NCBI RefSeq assembly: GCF_001189295.1
Contig: NZ_CP012159.1
Span: forward strand, 6,216,525 to 6,280,524
Reading direction: 5' to 3'
Length of the DNA stretch: 64,000 bases
Origin: Chondromyces crocatus
GTDB taxonomy: Bacteria > Myxococcota_A > Polyangia > Polyangiales > Polyangiaceae
In this document: piece by piece, positions 40,855-48,534 of the stretch
Layout of the letters: every line of letters starts with the position of its first letter
Position numbering within the stretch: position 1 is the first letter of the stretch
The notes under the pieces: generated by a model
What the model was told of the DNA's origin: nothing
The model's input: the letters and a program-made list of their open reading frames with translations, nothing else
Database searches by the model: none
Position numbers and translations under genes: made by a program

Positions 40855-42444
40855 CTACGGGGCTTGCCGCCGCCGACCCTTCCGGGGGCTCGCCACCTCC
40901 GCCGGCTCTCCCGCTGCCCGCTCCATCTTCCGCTGCAGCCGCGCCCGGCGACGCGCTCGTGCGGGCTCGGCCTCCGCCGTCCCACGCTCCACCAGCTCCA
41001 GCGCCTGGGCGAACGAGCGCACATGGTGCTCGTAGAGCTTGGCCAGGGCCAGCCGCACCCCGGCATCATCGACCTCTGCGGACAGCGCCTCGTAGTCCTG
41101 CAGCGCCCGCGCCCGATCCCCCCGCGCCCGGGCGATGTCCCCCCGCGCCTTCAGCGCTGCCGCCCCTCCCCCTTGCGCCACGGCCGCCTCGGCCAGCTCT
41201 GCCGCCCGCTCGATCGCGCCTGCCCGCTGCAACGTCGCCGCGACCCCGGCGAGATCCTCCCCGATGAGGCTCCCCAGCGGCTCCCCGTACAGACCCACCA
41301 GCGCCACCATGGCGAGCACGTCCGCCGAGTTGTGCTCCACCACCCCGAGCAGCGCGTCCTCGTCCCCCGTCCGGAGGAAATGCGCATACGCCGCCACGAT
41401 CTCGCCGCCGGGTGTATCCCCGATCCGCACCCGCCCCAGCACCTCGTGCTCCAGTGCGATCAGCGTCCGGCTGCGGAGCCGACCCTTGTGGATTCGCCGC
41501 GCCACGTGCACCAGATCGAGGTGGGGCGGCTCCGGGGGCGGGGGCAGCCGGTTCATCACGAACCGCGTTCGCAGGAGTGGCATGTCGAACGCCTTCCCGT
41601 TGTAGGTCACGATCATCGACGCCGCGGCGAGGCGCTCGCTCAGCCGCCGCAGCATCGGCCCCTCCTCCCCCAGGCGTCGCAGGAGGAGCTGCTCCACCAC
41701 GAACCCGCTCCCCCCTTCCTCGGCCGACGACCCATCGTGCCAGGCCAGCCCGATCAGGAAGGGCACCGTCCCCGTGCCCCCTGCCAGCCCCGTCGTCTCC
41801 GTGTCGAGGTAGAGCGCTCTCTGCACGTCGCAGCCCGCGAGTCCAGGGTCCAGCGCGAGCAGCGCGAGCATGGCCGGATCCGCCGTCCGCGCGGCCACCA
41901 GGGGCGCACGACCGACGCGCGCGGCAGGGAGCGCGCGCACCCGGTTCGTGTAGAGCGGCCCCTCCTCGGTCCGCTCCACGAAGAACGGCAGCTCTCCGCG
42001 TGCCGGATCGGCCCGTGGGGGGAGCTGAGCGCCGCGACCCACGATCCGGGCGATCCGCTCGCGCAGCTCCTCCAGACTCGGTCGATGGCTTCCAGACGCA
42101 ACCCGCTGCGACCCGAGCCGCTCCTCCACCCGACGGTTTGCCTCAGGTGAACGCTCGGCTTCAGGTGAACGCTCCGCCTCCGGCGGAACGTCCACCATGA
42201 GCTCACGCACGGACTCGAGCTCATGCACGGAGCGGGTTTCGGGTGATCCCGCCTCGGGTGCCTTCGTCTCTGGTGACCCCGCCTCGGGCGTCAGCGCCGA
42301 CGCTTCGATCGGGTCCGTGTCCACCGTGACGAGCCGCTGCTGGGCGGCCGCTCCGGGCTCACCTCCAGCGGGCCTGGGCGACGCTCCTCGACTCCCGCTC
42401 CCCATCGACGGAAGGCGAGACAGCTTGGCCTGAAATGACGACAT
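40855..42444 (-). CDS. YprB-type RNase H-like exonuclease with helical C-terminus
   Basis: The 529-residue protein has a disordered N-terminal 180 residues rich in Pro/Glu/Ser (with repeats of the APEAGSPET type), then an RNase H-like 3'-5' exonuclease core: LYLDTETTGLAGGTGTVPFL (DxE motif), IVTYNGKAFDMPLLRTRF and VEHNSADVLAMVAL. This matches the ribonuclease_H_2/YprB family. The C-terminal about 150 residues are Ala-rich helices that look like TPR. The gene is 42 bp downstream of pabB and ends the LdcA-PabB-YprB run. Confidence 0.85.
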   Translation of the reverse strand: MSSFQAKLSRLPSMGSGSRGASPRPAGGEPGAAAQQRLVTVDTDPIEASALTPEAGSPETKAPEAGSPETRSVHELESVRELMVDVPPEAERSPEAERSPEANRRVEERLGSQRVASGSHRPSLEELRERIARIVGRGAQLPPRADPARGELPFFVERTEEGPLYTNRVRALPAARVGRAPLVAARTADPAMLALLALDPGLAGCDVQRALYLDTETTGLAGGTGTVPFLIGLAWHDGSSAEEGGSGFVVEQLLLRRLGEEGPMLRRLSERLAAASMIVTYNGKAFDMPLLRTRFVMNRLPPPPEPPHLDLVHVARRIHKGRLRSRTLIALEHEVLGRVRIGDTPGGEIVAAYAHFLRTGDEDALLGVVEHNSADVLAMVALVGLYGEPLGSLIGEDLAGVAATLQRAGAIERAAELAEAAVAQGGGAAALKARGDIARARGDRARALQDYEALSAEVDDAGVRLALAKLYEHHVRSFAQALELVERGTAEAEPARARRRARLQRKMERAAGEPAEVASPRKGRRRQAP

Positions 42445-42486
42445 CGCCCTGCCGCGACCCTCCCATGGTCGCCACTGGACATCAAG

Positions 42487-43881
42487 TCAGTGCCCGGCGT
42501 CGCCTTCCGCCGCCCGCTGGAGCTGCAGCGCCTTCCACCGTGTCTCTTCCAGCTCCCGCGCTGGGTCCGAGTCGGCCACGATGCCCCCGCCCGTGAAGTA
42601 CTCGCCTTCCTGTCCCCTCAGCACCGCCGCACGGATCCCCATCGCCAGCGTCCAGCGCCCACCGTGCGCCACGCACCCGTACGCCCCCGTGTAGAGACCT
42701 CGCCTCCGGGACTCCAGCGACGCGATGACCTCCATCGCCCGCACCTTCGGCGCACCCGTCACGCTCCCGCTCGGAAGCATCGCCTCCAGCACTTCTTCCC
42801 GACGCACGCCGTCCCGCGCGCGCGCCCGCAGCCACGCCACCCGGTGGTGCAGCGTCCGGTGGGTCACCACCTGCGGCTCCCCCAGCGGACGCACCGACCC
42901 GAAGGCCGCCACGCGCCCCAGATCGTTGCGCTCCACGTCGACGATCATCGACAGCTCCGCCCGCTCCTTCGGGTCTGCATCGAGCGCCGCCACGAGCGCC
43001 TCGTCCTCGAGCGCGTCCCCACCGCGCGGGCGCGTCCCCTTGATGGGCGCCGTGTAGAGCAGCCCGAACCCATCGTGGTCGCGCGGCGCTCCCGCCGCAG
43101 GCTCCGCCAGCAGGAACAGCTCGGGCGACGTCGACGCCACCCACAGCGCGTCGTCCACCTCCAGCAAGGCCCCGAACGGGCTCGGCGCCGCCCGCGAGAG
43201 CCGCTCGTAGAGCGACAGCGGATCCCCCGCTCGCAGCGTGAGCCGCAACCGCCGCGCCAGGTTCACCTGATACAGATCGCCGCGTCGGATCAGCTCCAGC
43301 GCCTCCCGCACCCGTGCGACGTGCAGCTCCGGGGCCTCGTCGTCCGCCACCTCCAGCTGCACCGCGGGTGCGCTCGGTGGTTCACGATGCCCTTCACGAA
43401 GTGCATGCCGAAGCGGCGCCACGAGCGCCTCCAGCGCCTCGCGCGAGCGGCCCACCCCCAGCACCCGCCCCTCCAGGTGATCCACCCCGATCACCGCGGG
43501 ATAACGCCGCCAGCACACCCGCTCCATCAGCGCGGGGGGGCGCGTGTCCACCGGGCGCCATGCGGGCCGTTCCAGCACCCGCCGTGCCTCGTAGGGCAGC
43601 ACCCCGATCCACCGAGGGAACCCGCGCGCCACCTCGGGCACCTCGTCCACCGCGAAGTCCTCGTCGTCCGCCAGCGGATCCAGCCGTTCGCTCCACCGAT
43701 CCGGCCCTGCGGCCACGAACGACCAGCGACCCAGCCCGGCGCCGAGCGGTGCCGTCACGTCTCCCCGCCCGGGTCCCTCGGCTGCGTGCAGGAGCGTCAG
43801 GTGACGGGCCCCGGCCTCCGTCAGCCAGCGGGCCAGCGCGCAAGGATCAGGCGGGAGACGGAGCTGCCGGACGACGAGCAC
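42487..43881 (-). CDS. pabB: aminodeoxychorismate synthase component I
   Basis: The 464-residue protein is a chorismate-binding enzyme: GDLYQVNLARRLRL, FLLAEP, the typical PIKGTRPRG (Lys and Thr of PabB), SMIVDVERNDLGRVAAFGSV and MLPSGSVTGAPKVRAMEVI, with the end DPARELEETRWKA. PabB makes aminodeoxychorismate for folate. PIKGT rather than PIAGT supports PabB over TrpE. It overlaps the end of ldcA by 35 bp, suggesting translational coupling. No PabA/PabC gene is in the window. Confidence 0.9.
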   Translation of the reverse strand: MLVVRQLRLPPDPCALARWLTEAGARHLTLLHAAEGPGRGDVTAPLGAGLGRWSFVAAGPDRWSERLDPLADDEDFAVDEVPEVARGFPRWIGVLPYEARRVLERPAWRPVDTRPPALMERVCWRRYPAVIGVDHLEGRVLGVGRSREALEALVAPLRHALREGHREPPSAPAVQLEVADDEAPELHVARVREALELIRRGDLYQVNLARRLRLTLRAGDPLSLYERLSRAAPSPFGALLEVDDALWVASTSPELFLLAEPAAGAPRDHDGFGLLYTAPIKGTRPRGGDALEDEALVAALDADPKERAELSMIVDVERNDLGRVAAFGSVRPLGEPQVVTHRTLHHRVAWLRARARDGVRREEVLEAMLPSGSVTGAPKVRAMEVIASLESRRRGLYTGAYGCVAHGGRWTLAMGIRAAVLRGQEGEYFTGGGIVADSDPARELEETRWKALQLQRAAEGDAGH

Positions 43882-44773
43882 CCGGAGCCTCTACCACGTC
43901 CCGCGGCCGCACCTGCAGCACGCCCCCCGCGAGTCGCCCTCGGCCTCCGAAGTACCACGGCAGGTTGTGCGGCCCGTGCCCCACCCCGACCCCGCACACC
44001 ACGGGCACCCCCAGCGGCTCCACCAGCTCGACCAGCAGCTCCTCCAGCGTCCAGCCCGCCTCGCGGGGCACGGTACACCGCGTGAATTCGCCCAGCAGCA
44101 CCGCCCGTACCCTGGCGAGGGCGCCGCTCTCCAGGAACTGGGTCACCATCCGATCGAGCCGGTAGGGCGCCTCGTCCACGTCTTCCAGCACGAGCAGCGC
44201 CCCGTCGGCCTGCACCTGCCAGGGCGTCCCGATCAAGCTCGCCAGGACGCACAGGTTCCCGCCCACGACGGGCCCTTCCACGGCGTCGGCCTGCCCGCTC
44301 ACCAGGCGCCCCGGTAGCGTCACCTCACCCCCCTCGGCCAGCAACCGCTGCACGGCCGCCTGCGTCTCGGCGTCCGTCTTCGTCGCCAGCTTGTCGAGCG
44401 TCGGCGCGTGGACCCCGGTGACCCCCGTGCGCTGCCCCAGTGCCACCAGCAGCGCCGTCACGTCCGAGAACCCGAGCAACAGCCGCCCCGGCACCACCTC
44501 CGCCCACGGGATTGCCGGCAAGCAGTGCACGCACCCGTAGCCCCCGCGCGCCACGTACACCGCGTCCACGTCCCGCGACGTCAACGCCCACACGAGGTCT
44601 GCCGCGCGCTGCTTCACCGTCCCCGCCAGGTAACGGTGCTGCGACCGCAGGTTGGGCCCGACCACGGGCACGTAGCCCCACGCCTTCAGCAGCTCGAGCC
44701 CCGCTTCCAGATCGGGCATGCTGGGCATCCCAGCCGGGGCGACGACCGCGATTCTGGCACCTTGGTGGAGCAT
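43847..44773 (-). CDS. ldcA: LD-carboxypeptidase (muramoyltetrapeptide carboxypeptidase)
   Basis: The 308-residue protein belongs to peptidase family S66: N-terminal RIAVVAPAG, YVARGGYGCVHCLPAIPW, nucleophile Ser in LGFSDVTAL, catalytic Glu in LVLEDVDEAPYRLDRM and His in GVGVGHGPHNLP. It removes D-Ala from murein tetrapeptides during recycling. Its Pro/Ala end overlaps pabB. It is the first gene of the LdcA-PabB-YprB run. Confidence 0.92.
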   Translation of the reverse strand: MLHQGARIAVVAPAGMPSMPDLEAGLELLKAWGYVPVVGPNLRSQHRYLAGTVKQRAADLVWALTSRDVDAVYVARGGYGCVHCLPAIPWAEVVPGRLLLGFSDVTALLVALGQRTGVTGVHAPTLDKLATKTDAETQAAVQRLLAEGGEVTLPGRLVSGQADAVEGPVVGGNLCVLASLIGTPWQVQADGALLVLEDVDEAPYRLDRMVTQFLESGALARVRAVLLGEFTRCTVPREAGWTLEELLVELVEPLGVPVVCGVGVGHGPHNLPWYFGGRGRLAGGVLQVRPRDVVEAPGARRPAAPSPA

Positions 44774-44853
44774 CGTTGGACCGCCGGCACCGTACGATCC
44801 CCCTCACCAGCCCGTCAATGCGGCCCACCCGACGCGGCCATGCAGGTCGTGCT

Positions 44854-44958
44854 GATCGGTCGCAAACGGGTCGGTCGCATCCCGGTCGGTGGTGTGTCGA
44901 TCGGTCGCAAGCGGGCCGGTCGCATCCCGGTCGGTGGTGTGCCGATCGGTCGAAGGCG
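44854..44958 (+). repeat. 45-bp tandem repeat upstream of a lipoprotein gene
   Basis: Units begin at 44854, 44899 and 44944 (partial) with gatcggtcgca; the first two are nearly identical over 45 bp. Each holds several cggtcg steps. The unit occupies most of the space between ldcA and the 45004 gene, where promoters are expected. Confidence 0.75.
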
Positions 44959-45003
44959 TGCGAACGCTGGCCTCGCGTGGTCCTGCGGGGGTAGAACCCT
45001 CCG

Positions 45004-46365
45004 GTGACGACCCGGATCTCCCTTGCGGTCCTGTGCCTCCTCGCTGCGGCCTGTGGTGACGACGACCCGCGCACCCTTCGCCTCGAAGTCATCCCTGGCC
45101 ACGAGACCACGGCGTTCCAGGACGATCCCCCCGTCACCCGCATCGAGGTCGTCGCCAGAGACACCACCGGCGTCGAGGTCGCCAGCGCCAGCGCTGCCCC
45201 TGGAGGGGAACTCGACTTCGGCGAGCTGCCTGCCGATCTCGCCCTCACCTTCAACATCACCGGGGTCGACACCACCGGGACGCCCGTGGTTCGCGGCCGC
45301 TCGCTCTCCGGCATTCTCCTCGGCCAGGTGCAGGGCGACGTCCTCCCCCTCTTCGCTCAGCGCCTCGGCGGCTGGGCCCGGCCCCCGGGGACGTTGCCCT
45401 TCACCCGCTCGGGCGGCATCGCGGTGCCCATCGGCGAGCGGTACCTCGCGCTCACCGGGGGCGCTGGCGCAGGAGACGATCCCGCCGCCACCGTGGGCTA
45501 CGATCTGCTCGGCTGGTACGGCGCCAACGCCGTCTCCTTGCCGCGCCCTGCCCGTTCGGCCATCAGCCGTGGCAACGCGCTCCTGATCATCGATGGCAAC
45601 GGCGCCACCGTCGCCGACTTCGTCGCCGGTACGGCCACCGAGATCAGCGTCCCCGAAGGCCTCGCCTCGTTCGCCGACGTCGCCGGTGGGTACGCCATCG
45701 AGGCCTCCGAGGGCCGCACCTTCCTCGTGGGCGCCACCCGCGCCGAGACCCCCACCACCGGAATCCTCGTCGTCGAAGCCGACGGCAGCTTGCGCGCCGC
45801 CCAGCTCTCCGCCCCGCGCGCGGGTGCCGCCGCCGCGTGGCTCGACGGCGTGGGCCTCGTCGTCGCGGCCGGCAGCGCCACCGCCCCTGGGATCGAGGTC
45901 CTCGCGGCCACCGCCACCACCGCCGTGCCGCACCCCTTCCCTCCGGATCCCACGCTCGGCGCCGGAGCCGTCATCGGGGGCATCGGCGACATCGTCCTCA
46001 TCGGTGGCACCCGCGAAGACGGCAGCCCTGCGGCCACCCGCCGTCTCGCGCCGGTGTGCATCACCGACTGCGACACCGTCGCCATCGACGGCGCCACCCT
46101 GCCCGTCGCGCTCACCGGCATGCGCGCCTTCGCCCTCTCCGGAGCGCGCGCCATCGTCGTCGGCCACGAAGCGGTCCAGGATCGGCCCTGGGATCGCTCT
46201 TACTTGCTCGACCTCGCCGTCGGCACGGCCACCGAGCTTCCCTTGCGTGAGCCGCGCATGGGTGCGGCCGTCGTCCCTGCGCCGAACGGCACGCTCGTCC
46301 TCCTCGGCGGCGTCCACGAAGACGGCTCTCCCGCCCTCACGCTGGAGATGTTCTTCCCCGAGTGA
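45004..46365 (+). CDS. beta-propeller (kelch-like) lipoprotein
   Basis: The GTG at 45004 gives 453 residues with signal peptide and lipobox LLAAAC. After a short fibronectin/CarboxypepD-like domain (about 25-110) the protein contains repeated strands with GGxxxDGSPA and RMGAAVVPAPNGTLVLLGG blocks typical of kelch-like beta-propellers. It should be a surface or periplasmic propeller; the ligand is unknown. It ends 12 bp before the convergent hcp gene. Confidence 0.75.
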   Translation: MTTRISLAVLCLLAAACGDDDPRTLRLEVIPGHETTAFQDDPPVTRIEVVARDTTGVEVASASAAPGGELDFGELPADLALTFNITGVDTTGTPVVRGRSLSGILLGQVQGDVLPLFAQRLGGWARPPGTLPFTRSGGIAVPIGERYLALTGGAGAGDDPAATVGYDLLGWYGANAVSLPRPARSAISRGNALLIIDGNGATVADFVAGTATEISVPEGLASFADVAGGYAIEASEGRTFLVGATRAETPTTGILVVEADGSLRAAQLSAPRAGAAAAWLDGVGLVVAAGSATAPGIEVLAATATTAVPHPFPPDPTLGAGAVIGGIGDIVLIGGTREDGSPAATRRLAPVCITDCDTVAIDGATLPVALTGMRAFALSGARAIVVGHEAVQDRPWDRSYLLDLAVGTATELPLREPRMGAAVVPAPNGTLVLLGGVHEDGSPALTLEMFFPE

Positions 46366-46377
46366 CGCGCGTCGCGC

Positions 46378-46863
46378 TCAGCGCGGTGCCACCCAGTCGT
46401 CGGCGGCCGAGATGTTCCCCTCGTTCCACGTCCAGGTGATCTTCTCGTAGGTGAACGACACCTCTTCGCGCGCAGGGAGCCCGGACGTCCGAGGGTTCTT
46501 CGTGTTCGGCATCCTGAGATCGATGCCGCAGATGTTGGCGTTCGTGAGACAGACCGTGAAGTGCTGCCGCTCCATGCCCGTCTTGTCCGGCGCGTAGAAC
46601 AGGATCTCGACGCGCGACACGTTCTCGTTGTTGCAGAGGATGGAATAGAGAATCGGGCTGGAGCGATCGATTTCCTTCGTGATCACGAAGGGCATGTGGA
46701 TCCGCTTGCCCATCGGCCGCCCGCTCGCCGGATCCCTGGGGCCAACGACGAGGTGCTGCGCGGCGCGCACCATCACCGTGCCCTCGCGCCCCTTCTGGGT
46801 CACGGAGCCGAGCACCAAGCCCTGCTGCGTCGCGGTGAGCTTGAGGTGCGCGTTCAGGGCCAT
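46378..46863 (-). CDS. Hcp-family type VI secretion tube protein (first copy)
   Basis: The 161-residue protein resembles Hcp/TssD: it opens MALNAHLKLT, has the strand VLGSVTQKGREGTVMV, then KRIHMPFVITKEIDRSSPIL, the TNANICGIDLRMPN turn and the end FTYEKITWTW. Hcp forms hexameric rings of the T6SS inner tube and can carry effectors. No other T6SS gene is in the window. A paralogue lies 155 bp upstream. Confidence 0.88.
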   Translation of the reverse strand: MALNAHLKLTATQQGLVLGSVTQKGREGTVMVRAAQHLVVGPRDPASGRPMGKRIHMPFVITKEIDRSSPILYSILCNNENVSRVEILFYAPDKTGMERQHFTVCLTNANICGIDLRMPNTKNPRTSGLPAREEVSFTYEKITWTWNEGNISAADDWVAPR

Positions 46864-46952
46864 GGTGGAGCCCCACTGTACCGCATGCGTGTCCTGTCAG
46901 CCGCAAGTCACCGCGCAGCTGCGACTGTACCGTGGGAAGATGGAAACGAAAC

Positions 46953-46972
46953 GGGCGGCCCGAGAGCCGCCC
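46953..46972 (-). terminator. intrinsic terminator after the second hcp gene
   Basis: On the minus strand the hairpin GGGCGGC-TCTCGG-GCCGCCC is followed by GTTTCGTTTCC. Seven GC pairs and a T-rich tail fit a rho-independent terminator for the upstream hcp gene; it would reduce read-through into the second hcp. Confidence 0.75.
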
Positions 46973-47018
46973 GCTGACGCTTTCATGACCTGCCGCTCGA
47001 AGCGGCAGCGTCACGAAA

Positions 47019-47519
47019 TCAGACCGGCTGACGCCAGTCGTCGGCAGCCATGATGCCGCCGTCCTTCCAGGTCCACTCGATCTTCTCGTACGTGAAGGCA
47101 ACCTCCTCGTACTCGGCGAACTTCATGAGCTCCGGGTGCTTGTTGTTGGGCATCCGGAAGTTGATCGAGGCGATGTTCGCGTTGGTAAGGCGGATGCTGT
47201 AGTGCTGGACCTCGGAGCCGGCGCCGCGGGCGGCCGTGATCTGGGGCGTCCAGAAGTCGATCGTGAGATCGATGATGTTCTCGTTGTTGGTGAGCACGTT
47301 CAGGAGGAGCGGCGACGACTTGTCGAGCTCCTTGGTGATCACCAGCGGCTTGTGCATGCGCTTCCCGCTGGGGAGGCCGCTGGCCGCGTCACGGGGGCTC
47401 ACGATCTCGTGGCTGACCGCGATCACCATGATCGAGTCCTCACGCCCCTTCTGGATGACGGAGCCCTTGATCTCGCCCTGGGTCTGGCCCTTCAGTCGGA
47501 GGTACGCATTAAGTGCCAT
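47019..47519 (-). CDS. Hcp-family type VI secretion tube protein (second copy)
   Basis: This 166-residue paralogue shares the Hcp pattern MALNAYLRLKG, GSVIQKGREDSIMV, KRMHKPLVITKELDKSSPLL, LTNANIASINFRMPN and FTYEKIEWTW. It is better supported as an expressed gene: it has an AT-rich upstream region and a strong terminator. The two copies differ mostly in a loop after WTPQIT/YAPDKT (AARGAGSEVQ here), which can decide partner choice. Confidence 0.88.
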   Translation of the reverse strand: MALNAYLRLKGQTQGEIKGSVIQKGREDSIMVIAVSHEIVSPRDAASGLPSGKRMHKPLVITKELDKSSPLLLNVLTNNENIIDLTIDFWTPQITAARGAGSEVQHYSIRLTNANIASINFRMPNNKHPELMKFAEYEEVAFTYEKIEWTWKDGGIMAADDWRQPV

Positions 47520-47871
47520 GGTCGTGTGCCCCTTCCCTACTTCGACTCTTCGCCTGGACTCAGTCTACGCACCATGCGCGCTGGCAGACGCTTCGCCCTT
47601 TCGGGAACTGCGACAGTTTTCTCACTGCCGCCCTTCGAGTGGCCCCGAAGGTGGAACAGTCAATCTCGCACTTTTCGTTTGCCGTCAAGCCTTTCTTTCA
47701 CCTCCCTTCCTTGTCGGATATGTCGGTTTTCCGGAGTCGAAGCTAATACTTTGAAATTACTTAACTTTGCCTGGCTGGTGGTGGTCGCGAGGCGGGCAAG
47801 ATTTCGTCCGGTGACGCGTTCCCGGTCTTGCTGCTGAGCGCTCGCCGGGAGGCAGAGCCCTTCGGGAGGAG
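47520..47871. other. upstream region of hcp with AT-rich patch
   Basis: No gene is supported. The 47,700-47,770 part is relatively AT-rich and reads as a possible promoter on the minus strand, but no good -35/-10 or sigma-54 element can be named. AAGGGG precedes the hcp ATG at a usable distance. Confidence 0.45.
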
Positions 47872-48366
47872 CTTCGAGACTTCCCTGGAGGAACCCCTGG
47901 ACCTTCCTGGAGGAACCTCCAGACCTTCCTGGAGGAGGTTCGAGACCCTCCTGCAGGAACCTCCAGACCTTCCTGGAGGAGGTTCGAGACCCTCCTGCAG
48001 GAACCTCCAGACCTTCCTGGAGGAGGTTCGAGACCCTCCTGCAGGAACCTCCAGACCCTCTTCGAGGAACCCCCGGACCCTCCTGGAGGAACCCCGAGAC
48101 CCTCTTGGAGGAACCCCGAGACCTTCCTGGAGGAGGTTCGAGACCCTCTCCGAGGAACCTCCAGACCCTCCTGGAGGAACCTCCAGACCTTCCTGAAGGA
48201 GGTTCGAGACCCTCTCCGAGGAACCTCCAGAGCCTCCTGGAGGAACCTCCAGACCTTCCTGAAGGAGGTTCGAGACCCTGCTGCAGGAACCCCCGGACCC
48301 TCTTGGAGGAACCCCGAGACCCTCTTGGAGGAACCCCGATACCTTCCTGCAGGAACCTCCAGACCC
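47872..48366. repeat. second tandem array, about 23 units of 22 bp
   Basis: Units of 22 bp alternate between ctccagaccttcctggagga-like and ttcgagaccctcctgcagga-like forms; I count about 23. The unit length is not a multiple of three, and no unique spacers occur, so this is neither coding nor CRISPR. Each unit has partly palindromic tcctggagga. It lies downstream of the WD40 gene stop and upstream of hcp. It shares its ttcctggag core with the array at 8,351. Confidence 0.85.
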
Positions 48367-48534
48367 TCCACGGACTGGGGACCGAACCTCCTCCGAGACC
48401 CTCCCCGCCCTGTCCCGCAGCCGGTGATCAGGCCTTCTGCGGACCGTTCTGGGCAACCACCAGCATCCTGACGGGAAGCGCGGGTCCAACGTCCTTCTTG
48501 GACGCAGACGGGAGCGCCTTCTTCGATATCCTCC

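Noticed and set aside
47761-48489. A minus-strand frame through the second repeat array coding a Gly/Ser/Val repeat protein.
   Set aside because: The 66-bp periodicity of the frame is just three 22-bp units; no start signal or flanking domain supports it.
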